Source: Ditylenchus dipsaci (taxonomy: Eukaryota > Nematoda > Chromadorea > Rhabditida > Anguinidae). Taken from it: a stretch of DNA of 64,000 bases. The notes under the pieces were generated by a model. That model ran no database searches. It was not told the DNA's origin and was given only the letters and a program-made list of their open reading frames with translations. The DNA lies in assembly GCA_004194705.1 (NCBI GenBank), contig SADC01000905.1:558001-622000 (forward strand), in the 5' to 3' direction. A program made the translations under genes and the position numbers. Within the stretch, counting starts at the first letter, position 1, and every line of letters starts with the position of its first letter. Below, piece after piece: positions 41,301-48,934 of this stretch.

Positions 41301-43837
41301 GAATTTTCAAAATAGAGTTTTTGAACTACAAAACCGGACTACACACCCAAAAGTGGGATTTTTTGGCTAATTATACCGTATTTACTGTATTAAGTCCCCA
41401 TGGGGAGTTATTTTTCAACCCTTAAAAAATCAGAAAAAATTATTTCGGTTTTGATATTTTTGGGTGCTCAACCAAAATTTAAAAAGTGGAATCAGGTAAA
41501 CTCGCGGCAACTAAGAAAACGCAAAAAACAGATTGAGAAATGTTCGCTCTAGGCTGAGATATAAGGTCCGTAGGGTGGGGACTTATTAGAGGTGGGGAGT
41601 TATTAGAGGGTGGGAGTTAATACAGTAAATACGGTATGCTAAAAACAATTTTCAGTCAATACTAATCCTAATCCTGATATACAGTTTTTTTCGCTAAATG
41701 TCAAAACTCACCAGAAATGAGACCTCCCACCATTCGGATGTTGGTCTCAAAGACAGAGACCACCAGATCAGAGTCGAAACGAACATCTGTGATTATTAGT
41801 TGGACGGCTCTCTCGAATTCGTCAACCTCTCCTACCACAACCAAGGTATCCAGAGTGTCCACCAAGGTTAGGGAAAAGCTGAAATGCAATTGATTAGTTT
41901 AAAGTGGGTGATTTTGGCATAAAAGCCTACTTTCCGAGTGAGTCATCCACATCGCCTCGGCTCGGGGTCACCCCTCTTTTTCGTCCTTGACAAGATAAGG
42001 CATAAGCTGAATAAGGCGGTATTTTAGTTTGGTTAAAAGCTGGAAGTTCTGCCGAAGAAGTCTATAAAAAATCTTTTCCATTGACTACGGTGAGTTGGCA
42101 TTGTCTTTTTTCCTAAAGCTTGATCGATTTGTACGTTTTGTCCAAATAGAACCGGATATTCAAGGAGTTAATACCTCCAAATAACCACCCCCCCCCCGCC
42201 AAACCCGGGTTATTTGAGGGGGGTTACTTGAGGGTATAGTGACCGCGATAAGCGAGAATTGGACGGCCTCCCGTCCACCGTCTTGACGTTTTTTGCCGGC
42301 CGTCTGAACGGCCGTCCTTATTTTTTCGGCCGTCCTAAATAAATTGCGATATTCTACTTATTGGGCCATCACAATTTTTTCCCGCCGTCCTTTTTTTTAT
42401 CGGCCGTCCACCGTCCCATCCTGAATTGTAGGATAACAAAATATGCAATGAAAATGAAAAACTACGTTCTTGTCTTATTCTTTTGTTAAATTTTGAAATT
42501 ACTGCAAAATTTTAACTTGCTGCAGAAATTACTATTTTACTGCACGATTTCGTGCAAAACTTAAAGGGGGGTACATTTTATAGTCCGAATGGCTCAAATA
42601 CCACTACGGGCGTGCATACTTTTTTTGACTATTTTTTGATTGTTTTTTTCCTATTCATTACTCTTTTGAGTTCGTTAACTATAAGATCAAAAGACCGAAA
42701 CTAGTAGTCAGGTGGCAGAGCACAAAAAATTTATGGATTAACCCCGCTTTTTGCTAGTAGAAATTTCGCAATGAGAAAAGTTATTGCAGCGATAATAAGA
42801 GTGCAATAAACTGCTTTTTTCTTTGAGAATTTTCTCAAGTAAAAGCTTTATTGCTGCTTTCTAAATATCCATTGCTGTCTGCTACGTACCTTAGCTCCCC
42901 TTGGGACCGGAGCCGCTATACCGAGGGTTGACTTATCCTATTCACATATTAGAGCTACATTCACATCATGTGAATTGCGCGGATTAGTAAAAAAGTTCTA
43001 AGATATTTCTCGCAGTAAAGGATGGCTTACGGTGGTATACAACCAGCATGTTACAACTACTGACTCGTTACAATTTGCATTTTCGAATTTATAATTTTCG
43101 GGTGGTTTTTAAACTTTTTTCACTTAGGCGTAGCCTGGGCCAGCGCACGTTAAAACGGGCTCAAACGTGTGTCCCAAACTAGGCACCACAACGCGCCAAT
43201 TTGAAAATGTAACGAGTCAGTTTTTGTATCGAGTCGGTAGGCAGTGGTCAACGGTAGCTGAGGGTACATGGATATTTAGAGGCAGCAATGAAGCTTTTAC
43301 TTAAAAAATGCTCAAAGTTATCGGCAATTTATTGCACTCTAATCATCGCTGCAAAAACTTTTATAATTGCACAAAATTGGTCTCATTCCATAAATACCTT
43401 AGACTGAGACTAAAAGGTGTTCATGTAGCCAAGATAGTCTCAGTCTAAGTCGCAGTCCGTGTACGAGCCATAAAAGTTCAAATAAATTTCGAGAAAAAGC
43501 TTATAAATGGTGTTCTTCGAAACTTTTTTAAGTGTCACAGGTATCCACTCGACTGCCCAAGCGACACTTAACTTAATTTTTTTCATTACCTCATCATCTG
43601 GATATGCATTGTCCATGTAAGAATTATAGCCATGCATAAACATTTCATGGGCCTTCAACCTTAAAATAAAACCATATAGTCAACAACTCACAGCAGAAAA
43701 AGAGTCTTAAAATACCTGAGTTCCTCTTTGTTAATCTGTTGAACAGCCGAACATAGGGTGGACAAATACCCGCAACACAACAAAGTAGATGCTAATAAGC
43801 TGGTCAACGGGCATGAATGCCTGCTGAATGACCACAT
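23373..43837 (-). CDS. EDEM3: ER degradation-enhancing alpha-mannosidase-like protein 3
   Basis: 23 exons on the minus strand: 43837-43716, 43659-43590, 42006-41931, 41878-41712, 40808-40666, 40616-40542, 40286-40195, 40144-40080, 39125-39090, 39043-38982, 38930-38742, 38684-38541, 35248-35071, 35022-34953, 34900-34790, 32316-32201, 32145-32016, 25629-25429, 25382-25217, 25181-24978, 23960-23896, 23838-23740 and 23662-23373; about 957 residues (human 932). It starts with a hydrophobic signal peptide, then the GH47 domain ([29 protein letters not shown] with the family's catalytic Glu, [43 protein letters not shown]) and a PA domain ([22 protein letters not shown]). EDEM proteins trim mannose from misfolded glycoproteins in the ER for ERAD. 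There is no KDEL tail. Three exons (3, 13, 23) each need one extra base to stay in frame. Confidence 0.93.
24020..24403. mobile_element. GC-rich foldback with GCGGCGCC repeats
   Basis: CAGTGGCGCCGGCGCGGC at the left is mirrored by GGCAGCGGCGCCGCTG at the right. GGC-type triplets recur throughout, in sharp contrast to the AT-rich flanks. It lies in an EDEM3 intron. No target duplication was found. Confidence 0.6.
24480..24830 (+). repeat. R-A family repeat, partial
   Basis: GTTTTGGTCACTGGAGCTGG, TCGATCAAGAATTTTGCTCG and GAGTGCGCGCATCTCTAACC match the complement of 54780-54940. Confidence 0.65.
25949..26369. mobile_element. PIF/Harbinger-like MITE with GTCGTT triplet ends
   Basis: TGGCTCATTTATAAACGTTG ... 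CGTTTATAAATGAGCCA, flanked by TTA on both sides (25946-25948, 26370-26372). The arms are filled with (GTCGTT/GTCGTC)n. A second copy in opposite orientation is at 26584-26970. Confidence 0.8.
26409..26582. mobile_element. Tigger-like MITE, right end truncated
   Basis: TA-CAGTCAAACTTCTTTATAAG begins it, with several AAGCTACACC phrases inside. The right end stops at AGAAGTTTGA where the next element begins, so its final ACTGTA is gone. Confidence 0.7.
26584..26970. mobile_element. Second TGGCTCATTTATAAACG MITE, inverted to the first
   Basis: It has the same ends as 25949-26369, flanked by TGA on both sides (26581-26583, 26971-26973). The inner core (GATTAACTATATTCTCCACA) is the complement of the core of the first copy, so the pair forms a 1-kb inverted repeat around a Tigger relic. 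Confidence 0.82.
27475..27734. mobile_element. CCGTA-family MITE, 260 bp
   Basis: TA-CCGTATTTTCTCTATTAAAC ... ATTAATAGAGAAAATACGG-TA, with tandem GTGGGGGTTTATTGGAGA-type phrases inside the right end. Confidence 0.88.
28226..28299 (-). repeat. tRNA-like relic or SINE head
   Basis: On the minus strand an A-box-like TGGTCTAGCGTATAGCG is followed 30 bp later by a B-box GTTCGATCCC, and the end CATGAAC partly pairs with the start. A run of eight T's sits where the anticodon loop would be and stems are imperfect, so a working tRNA is unlikely. Confidence 0.4.
28440..28803. mobile_element. Tigger-like MITE, CAGTCGACTCTCGATTTAAGG ends
   Basis: TA-CAGTCGACTCTCGATTTAAG and its complement at the right with TA. 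CCAAAAGTTTGTTCCCCAGC and GGGTCCGACAC extend the ends to about 100 bp. It lies in EDEM3 intron 17. Confidence 0.9.
29026..29319 (-). CDS. Possible small single-pass membrane protein nested in EDEM3 intron
   Basis: A 97-codon frame has a polar N-terminus of about 45 residues with no signal peptide, one strong membrane segment ([20 protein letters not shown], residues about 49-68) and a basic then acidic tail ([13 protein letters not shown], ending NHDHQD). The positive-inside rule puts the tail in the cytosol. It lies on the same strand as EDEM3 within intron 17 (32015-25630). No family is recognised and no polyadenylation signal is evident; it could be an exon of another gene, or chance. Confidence 0.3.
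   Translation of the reverse strand: MVLIRSCHSLPIPSCIIDLDAILERKSSAEELLSLQSSKTAIMNMTGMVLLIFVLWIFVLAASVILIFTTLVCYRFFRCKRDQKEEPLGTENHDHQD
29619..30044. mobile_element. Foldback with GGAGTT hexamer arms
   Basis: AGCTCATTCACGAAGTCGG at the left is matched by CCGACTTCCTGAACAAGCC at the right. The arms hold (GGAGTT)n and internal GTGTTCACGA phrases. It resembles the TGGCTCATTTATAAACG family in end sequence and triplet-rich arms. Confidence 0.65.
30071..30302. mobile_element. TTAA-flanked MITE, 232 bp
   Basis: TTAA-AGGGGGATGCCCACGCTAAT ... ATTAGCGTGGGCCTGCTCCT-TTAA. Inverted ends extend through AAGAGG(T/C)G-TGCCCGG. The inner CATGGTTTCTAACAA motif recurs near 38312. TTAA sites are typical of piggyBac-type elements. 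Confidence 0.78.
30486..31234. mobile_element. Foldback with 16-bp GAATTCATATACACC repeat ends
   Basis: The left end has about seven units of GAATTCATATACACC, then AAATTTTGGCATTCT. The right end has AGAATGCCAAAATG and then about four units in reverse orientation. There is no coding content. Confidence 0.82.
31235..32015. other. EDEM3 intron sequence, no recognised element
   Basis: AT-rich intronic sequence. The short plus-strand frame at 31454-31672 has no recognised motif. Confidence 0.4.
32723..33729. mobile_element. Mutator-like element with GGACATTTCACCGC repeat ends, 9-bp TSD
   Basis: A perfect 9-bp duplication GTACAGACG flanks it (32714-32722 and 33730-33738). Both ends hold 4-6 tandem units of GACATTTCACCGC, and the inverted arms continue for about 270 bp (GGACATATAAGCCAGAGAAA, ACTATTGAGGGGCTCAAAAC). 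The centre holds an ATACGG-TA end of the CCGTA family at 33010-33029 without its partner. Confidence 0.85.
33811..34087. repeat. Foldback with AAGGGGCAA repeats
   Basis: TGCCCCTAAAGT at the left is mirrored by ACTTTAGGGGCA at the right. TTGCCCCTTTTT is repeated in both arms, and ATCGGGTAAATTTCTCAGAT is mirrored at the centre. Confidence 0.7.
34088..34789. other. EDEM3 intron 15, remaining sequence
   Basis: Nothing recognised. Confidence 0.4.
35344..35431. mobile_element. Minimal CCGTA-family hairpin, 88 bp
   Basis: TA-CCGCATTTACTCTAATAGTA ... TACTATTAGAGTGAATACGG-TA. It is almost all inverted repeat with a C/G-rich loop. It is the shortest member of the family here. Confidence 0.88.
35476..35917. 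mobile_element. Tigger-like MITE, CAGTCAAACTTCGATAAACG ends
   Basis: TA-CAGTCAAACTTCGATAAAC ... GTTTATCGAGGTTCGAATG-TA, with the CCAAAAG/GTTCCCCAGCTGGGTCC inner ends of the family. An extra internal palindrome is centred near 35690. Confidence 0.85.
36030..37290. repeat. Nested foldbacks with CCAGAGC and TCGCGACAC repeats
   Basis: GAGCC-AGAGC-rich blocks at 36030-36110 and 37185-37285 lie outside. Between them is an element at 36648-37105 with ends ATCAACTCGCGACAG/CTGTCGCGAGTTGAT and tandem GCGACACTCAACTC. Two related palindromes (36190-36410 and 36740-37010) share the phrase GATATCTCAGCTC and a GATCTCAACGGATTC-like phrase. Confidence 0.65.
37685..38265. mobile_element. Nested palindromic element, TAGGTCATTTTTC ends
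   Basis: TAGGTCATTTTTC at 37685 is matched by GAAAAATGACCTA at 38253-38265. A second palindrome (about 37887-38105: GACGTTTAGCGGTT, GGGACAAATGTCCC, AAGCTTTTTT) lies inside, and telomere-like units sit at its centre. Confidence 0.6.
37992..38031. repeat. Interstitial GCCTAA units inside a palindrome loop
   Basis: CCTAAGCCTAAGCCTAAAGCC continues with two degenerate units. These lie at the tip of the palindrome at 37887-38105. Confidence 0.65.
39450..39800. repeat. GC-rich foldback in EDEM3 intron 8
   Basis: GCCGCCTCCGGGCGGCGGCG and CGGCGCC motifs cluster at 39465-39545 and 39700-39765, similar in style to 24020-24403. There are no clear ends. Confidence 0.45.
41376..41634. mobile_element. CCGTA-family MITE, near twin of 14395-14644
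   Basis: The ends, the body and the tandem GGGGAGTTATTAGAGG phrases match 14395-14644 with only a few indels and substitutions. TA flanks are present. It lies in EDEM3 intron 4. Confidence 0.9.
42162..42416. repeat. Small hairpin and CGGCCGTCC tandem repeats
   Basis: 42168-42236 is a hairpin (TACCTCCAAATAACC against GGTTATTTGAGGG). 42262-42416 has six or more CGGCCGTCC or CCGTCCACCGTC units in otherwise AT-rich intron 2 of EDEM3. Confidence 0.6.
42768..43372. mobile_element. Long inverted-repeat element, about 130-bp arms
   Basis: TTATTGCAGCGATAATAAGA and TACTTGAGAAAAT...GCTTTATTGCTGC at the left are mirrored near 43260-43372. A diverged inner pair (GACTCGTTACA) is at 43063 and 43200, around a TTAGGCG...ACGGGCTCAAAC repeat copy. 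Confidence 0.65.
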
Positions 43838-44203
43838 CTGGGTGTTGGAGGCAAGTAGTAGAAGCTAGCCAATTAATAAATTAAGTTCTACTACTCAAAT
43901 CTAATATTTTAGGCTAAAATAATAGGATTGTTAGACCATTTGCAGCAATAATTAGGCGGAGAAATCCATTCCTGAGAGACTAGCCTAAATTTTATTTTTG
44001 CATGAATCGACAAGTAAATAACCTACAGCAATACAGCAAAAATACAAATTATATGCAAATAAACACAGAAAAAATAATTAAAAACCGATGTAGATCTGAC
44101 ACTTATAAGGTTTAACATTATATTTGGATAGCAGCTAGTTGAAATCGGTAAATTACCCAAAAAACTGATTTCACGAGGCAATATAGGTTAATTTTTTGCT
44201 TTT
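43838..44203. other. Upstream of EDEM3
   Basis: Intergenic sequence between EDEM3 and the TTAA element, AT-rich. A promoter cannot be placed. Confidence 0.4.
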
Positions 44204-44207
44204 TTAA

Positions 44208-44902
44208 CATTCCAAAGACGGCTGATTTTGAGACCCCTCGTAGAAATGTCTATAATCGCGTCTCATACAAGTTTTTTTGCTATTCTTGGACATTTCGGCC
44301 AATTTTGAGGCCAAATTCGTACTCAACGTGGTCGATTTACTTATAGAAGTGTGATCAGAAAAATGAAATTAGGTCATTTAAAAATCTGTAATCTTGTCGG
44401 CTATCAGACATTTTCCATTATTATTGGAATTGGTCGGCCGACATTTTACATTATTTTTTCGGTAATGTGAAAAATGTCGGAAAATGTGGCCGACAAATGT
44501 CTGGTAGCCGTCTTGTCTCGGTTCCCCCTGTGTTTTAAAAAACAATAAGTACATAGGTGGGGACCACCGCAAGTCCGGATTTTTCGATGACTTCATTCTA
44601 TTTTTCTGATCACACTTCTATAAGTAAATCGACCACGCTGAGCACGTATCTGGCCTTAGAACTGGCATAGGTCAACTAAAACTTAACTTTTCCGCAATTT
44701 TTTAAAGTGGGAATTTATAAATTGGCAAATCCATGATACCGTATCATGGATTTTCCGATTTTCGCGAATAGATGCAATATCGCAATTTTTGCGCAGTCCG
44801 TGGACAAAACTGAAATGTCCAAGAACTGCGATAAAATTTTTTTCTGAAACACGATTCTGCAAGTTTTTACGGGAGGTCTCAAAATCAGCCGTCTTTAGAG
44901 TG
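44208..44902. mobile_element. TTAA-flanked element (CAYTC..AAAGACGGCTG ends), triple nest
   Basis: TTAA-CATTCCAAAGACGGCTGAT ... ATCAGCCGTCTTTAGAGTG-TTAA. Nested inside is a foldback MITE of the ATTCGTACTCAACGTGGTC type (44309-44655), and inside that a hairpin with CAGACATTTTCC ends (about 44397-44515). The order of insertion is outer to inner. Confidence 0.82.
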
Positions 44903-45118
44903 TTAATGAAAGAGTAAATTTTCGGGAATTTATGAAATTGAGAGACTCATAAATCGATTGTCTGTTTGAGCTATATGTATTTGGCCGCAAATTTATGCTT
45001 TATAATTCTAGTTTCTAGCAAGGTACCATATTTACCTAGTAAATACTAGTTATTATGAGTCTTTTAATTCACCTAAACCCGTAAATCAGCTCGAAACCTA
45101 AAACCACTCCCCAAATAT

Positions 45119-46037
45119 TCAATGAGAACCACCAGAATTTAGACTTGCTGCGGCTGCTGCTTTGTAATTAGCCACTAGAGCTGCATACACCTCAGCTGGC
45201 AGACCTCCTATAGCAGAACCAGAAACACCAGAACTGACTCCTGGAGCAGGGGTATCCACTGGGTTAGGTACTTGTTGTTGTTGGGAAGGCATTACCCCAC
45301 TCAAGGCAGCCATCTGACTAGCATATTGCCTGAGGTAAGCTGCTGCTTGGACCTGTTGTTGCTGTTGTTGCAACGCTTGTTGAGCATCAACCTAGCATTG
45401 ACCAGTTGCTGTTGCCTAGAGGTGTCCTGAATGGGTAGGAAAACCTGGGCGACGGGGACGGGCATGGATTGTTGCCTTGGAGCAGTGGACTTGCTCTGTT
45501 GTGACCAGCTAAAGCACTTAGAATTGGATTGAGCAGAGGTGCATTTTTGAACTGCTGCATAATAGCCTCCAACTGGAGTGTTTGCAACTGGACTCTCTGC
45601 TGCTCTTCCAATTTCTGACGAGTCTCCTCAGCTTCTCGCTGCCGTTTTCGCTCGGTTTCCTTATTAATGATTGACTTGAGGGAGATAAGTAGGTCGTGTC
45701 GGCTCTGGGTCAATTCTTCCACACGTTGTTCACACCGCTTGACTTCGGATTCACTGATGCGCAGACCATCACGGGCATTCTAAAAATAGGGGATGGTGAG
45801 ACGGAATATTTAAGCAATGTTTTCCGTTCTGTTTAGAAAATTTTCAAGTTTTCAAGTAACTACCTGAAGAGTAGCTTTGGCATCTTTTTTCTGTTTCTTC
45901 AGAGCATTTCGTCTGGCCAACTCATCCTCAGCCCTTTGTTTCCGCAGCCGAATGTACTGAACCAGACATTTTGTGCGCTGAATTGGGTCATCAAATGGAA
46001 ACGGACCTTCCGAGTCTGGAACTTGGGTACCAGACAT
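45119..46037 (-). CDS. GPS2-like: Coiled-coil, Gln-rich protein resembling GPS2
   Basis: Exon 1 is 46037-45864 and exon 2 is 45779-45119. The start ATG follows in-frame stops and an upstream acceptor (TTTGTAG) for a 5' untranslated exon. The protein begins MSGTQVPDSEGPFPFDD, has a long charged helix (LRKQRAEDELARR to EETRQKLEEQQR) with SRHDLLISLKSIINKETERK, then LNPILSALAG, poly-Gln runs and a Ser/Gly/Ala tail. The helix resembles the conserved coiled coil of GPS2, a subunit of NCoR/SMRT corepressor complexes; the assignment is tentative. In exon 2 the frame shifts twice, at about 45466 and 45393, each curable by one base. Confidence 0.5.
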
Positions 46038-46275
46038 ACTGGGTTGGACAGCTGGTCCAACAACAGCAGAGGCTCATCAGCCATGTCACTACAAACCAAA
46101 AAAAGGTATATTATGTTTTCGCCTACAGCCTTTTATTCATTTTCCCAGCTTTTTCAAATTTGCTATTAATATCCCGGCTTTTTATCAAATTTTCACGCTT
46201 TTTTTAGAAAATATAAATTTTGCAGCAAAAGTCTTAATTTCGTAACAAATTTTGGTTTTCCCTTTTTCTCCTTAA

Positions 46276-47436
46276 CACTCGAACACGCGAGCGGCACTTT
46301 AGGTCCGTTGCAATTAGAATTTCATGGTGATCATTTTTAATAAATACACTATGGGTGGTTGGATATTCGAAAGTCCGGTAAAAACGCTATTTAAAAATTT
46401 TCAAATTTTCGAAATTTTATTATGTTCAAGTCCATTTATCCAAGTCATTTTATAATCGACTGCCAACAAATCATGACTTGTTCGATAAAGAATGAAAAGA
46501 GCTTTCTATTGATATATCGTTTAGACATTTACGGGTTTAAAATTTCAGATTTTCGAGCAAAAGAAAAAATCATGTCATTTTTCAAAAACCGTTGTTGTCA
46601 CTTGAAATGCAAAAATAGGTGTGTCAAGGCGGTTCGTTCGGTTGTTGTTATACATCATTCTACAGAGCAAGAAAAACTGCACCACATATAGCTTCGAAGA
46701 AATTGAAAATACGAGTTTTAGAGTGTGAAGCAAAAGTCCAAAGAAAATGAAAAAATTTATCCTAAAACCATTTTGACGTGAAACTCTGTATTTCTAGTCA
46801 AACTAACATATCTGACGCCGGATTCGTGTTTAGCGTAGTCAAGTTGCTTATAAAAAAGCTCTTTAAAGTAGAAATATACTTTCAAATTTTGAATTCCGCT
46901 CAAGACGAAAAGTATTTGAATCCTTAAAAAATATAAAATTTTTAAATTTAAATATTTATTGTATTGAGCGGAATTCAAAATTTGAAAGTATATTTCTACT
47001 TTAAAGAGCATTTTTATAAGCAACTTGACTACGCTAAACACGAATCCGGCGTCAGATATGTTAGTTTGACTAGAAAAAAATATATGTTAGTTTGACTAGA
47101 GCTTTGCAAGTGACAACAACGGTTTTTGAAAAATGACATGATTTTTTCTTTTGCCCGAAAATCTGAAATTTCAAACCCGTAAATGTCTAAACGATATATC
47201 AATAGAAAGCTCTTTTCATTCTTTATCGAACAAGTCATGATTTGTTGTCAGTCGATTATAAAATGACTTGGATAAATGGACTTGAACGTAATAAAAATTT
47301 CGAAAATTCGAAAATTTTTAAATAGCGTTTTTACCGGACTTTCGAATATCCAACCACCCATAGTGTATTTATTAAAAATGATCACCATGAAATTCTGATT
47401 GCAACGGACCTAAAGTGCCGCTCGCGTGTTCGAGTG
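46276..47436. mobile_element. TTAA-flanked element with about 340-bp inverted ends
   Basis: TTAA-CACTCGAACACGCGAGCGGC ... GCCGCTCGCGTGTTCGAGTG-TTAA. The arms match for about 340 bp, including TGACTTGTTCGATAAAGAAT and GACAACAACGGTTTTTGA. The CACTC start is shared with 44208-44902. It is probably a piggyBac-type non-autonomous element. Confidence 0.88.
46811..47056. mobile_element. Foldback MITE, copy B, nested
   Basis: TCTGACGCCGGATTCGTGTT ... AACACGAATCCGGCGTCAGA. The two arms are nearly perfect complements (CTTTAAAGTAGAAATATACT and on). Confidence 0.88.
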
Positions 47437-47440
47437 TTAA

Positions 47441-47902
47441 AAGGGAGGTACACATCGAATAGCGAATATTTTGACACCTTTTATTGCACACCCTTTTTAT
47501 GTCTTTTGATTTACAAGTTTGGTGTCAACATGATTCTAAGACTCTTGGCTACCCAAAAAAAATCATCACAGCATGATTGCACAAGATCTGGAGCTGATTT
47601 ATAGGCTAAGACCTGTTAGATTTACTATTTTTAGTGGTTTTCTTTGACTGGCTTGATTGATATTTTCTGACTTTTTTCTGCAAGTAACACGTTCATATAC
47701 TTAAAGGCTGTAGCTTAAAACACACACCAAATACTGATTTCCCCCAGTAAATACTGATTTCCCCAGTGAATACAGAATACATAAACAAGAGTATTTCTCG
47801 GTGTTTTACAATCGTGAAATTTATTTTTTCAGATCAACATGTAGCTGGGAATCGAACCTGAGAGTTCAAAATATTCGCTATTCGATGTGTACCCCGCCCC
47901 CT
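47441..47902. mobile_element. TTAA-flanked element (AGGGxGG-GTACACATCG ends)
   Basis: AAGGGAGGTACACATCGAAT at the left is matched by ATTCGATGTGTACCCCGCCC at the right. TTAA lies at 47437-47440 (shared with its neighbour) and 47903-47906. A tRNA T-arm-like GGTTCGATTCCC (minus strand) lies near the right end. Confidence 0.75.
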
Positions 47903-48002
47903 TTAACTTTCTGAATTTTGGAAGAGAAAGTCAAGGAGAAAGAAAAAAATTTGCTGCGAAATTTAGACTTATTGCTGCAAATTTATATATTTTCTAAAAA
48001 AG

Positions 48003-48592
48003 ATAGATAATAAAAAAATACACGAAAATTGAGCATCCAAATAATCAAAAAATGCGGTTTTTATCTAAAATTTATCCAAAAAAACAGTTAAGTTCGACTC
48101 CCAATAGGAACATAACCCATTTCCCAAAACTATCACTATAAACCCCAATTTATACAAATAAAAAGCTGGTTTTCATAGTAAGCTAGTTATATAACCTAAT
48201 TCTAATCAATTTATCAGCTTCGCTAACATCAATTCCGAAACGCTCACCTTTAATTTCAGCCAGTAGCCTCAAATTGGTAGAGTGGGGAAATATCCACAGA
48301 AAAACTGGTTTTTGACTGGTTGCAAGTGGAAGTCGAAAAAGGGATATTTAGATTGACGTCTCTGTCTTTTTATTTGCTACTTTTTTATTTGTTGGCTGTG
48401 GACACGCGGTTGTGTGCGATTCGTGGTGGGACAAAGACTGGCTTAAACAACACATTTTGGCCCTGATATACAATCGGATGTTTTTTTTGCCTTGCCCCTG
48501 TTTATTTTTTAAAAGCTTAATAATGTAATTTCATTCAAAGTATTCAAAAGAGCGGTGTAACTCTACGCATAAGGTGTAACACTGCGCAAACA
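48003..48592. other. No recognised feature
   Basis: AT-rich sequence between the TTAA elements and the ORF at 48593. Confidence 0.4.
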
Positions 48593-48934
48593 TTGCCGGG
48601 ATTCCCTCCGTATGGTTTCGTACTCCTCCTCCAGTTCGCGCTCCTACTCCGTCTACGAAGTGGACGAATCTCCAGCTGTGGTTTCTATGTTACCTGCCGT
48701 AGTTTAAAGGGATGGGTTGTAATACAATCTCCAGCCGCTAGTGCCATTCTCAGAGTTCCATTTGGTGATTATCTAGTGGCACACATCCAGCTTCCAGAAT
48801 TTTCTCCAGCTTTTCCATTACCTAGTTCTATTGTAATTGTTTATCCAGATTGTAAACCCATGCCCTGTATACCATGGTGCTCCAATAAAGACACCAAGCT
48901 AACACCTTTTTTTGTTTACTGTACAGTCGAATGA
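48593..48934 (+). CDS. Hypothetical ORF, 113 codons
   Basis: A frame with mixed composition, hydrophobic at the start (FVLLLQFALLLRLRSG), later DYLVAHIQLPEFSPAFPLP. A second frame within it (from ATG at 48611: MVSYSSSSSRSYSVYEVDES) is also protein-like, suggesting a frameshift between two halves. GC content is higher than the flanks. A gene relic or an exon of an unrecognised gene. Confidence 0.22.
   Translation: MPGFPPYGFVLLLQFALLLRLRSGRISSCGFYVTCRSLKGWVVIQSPAASAILRVPFGDYLVAHIQLPEFSPAFPLPSSIVIVYPDCKPMPCIPWCSNKDTKLTPFFVYCTVE

Larger units (their letters stand above)
46195..48002. repeat. Outer palindrome around two TTAA elements
   Basis: 46195-46270 (TTTAGAAAATATAAATTTTG, then CTTTTTCTCC) is the complement of 47930-48002 with modest divergence. 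The TTAA elements occupy the space between, so inverted repeats are nested three deep. Confidence 0.75.
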
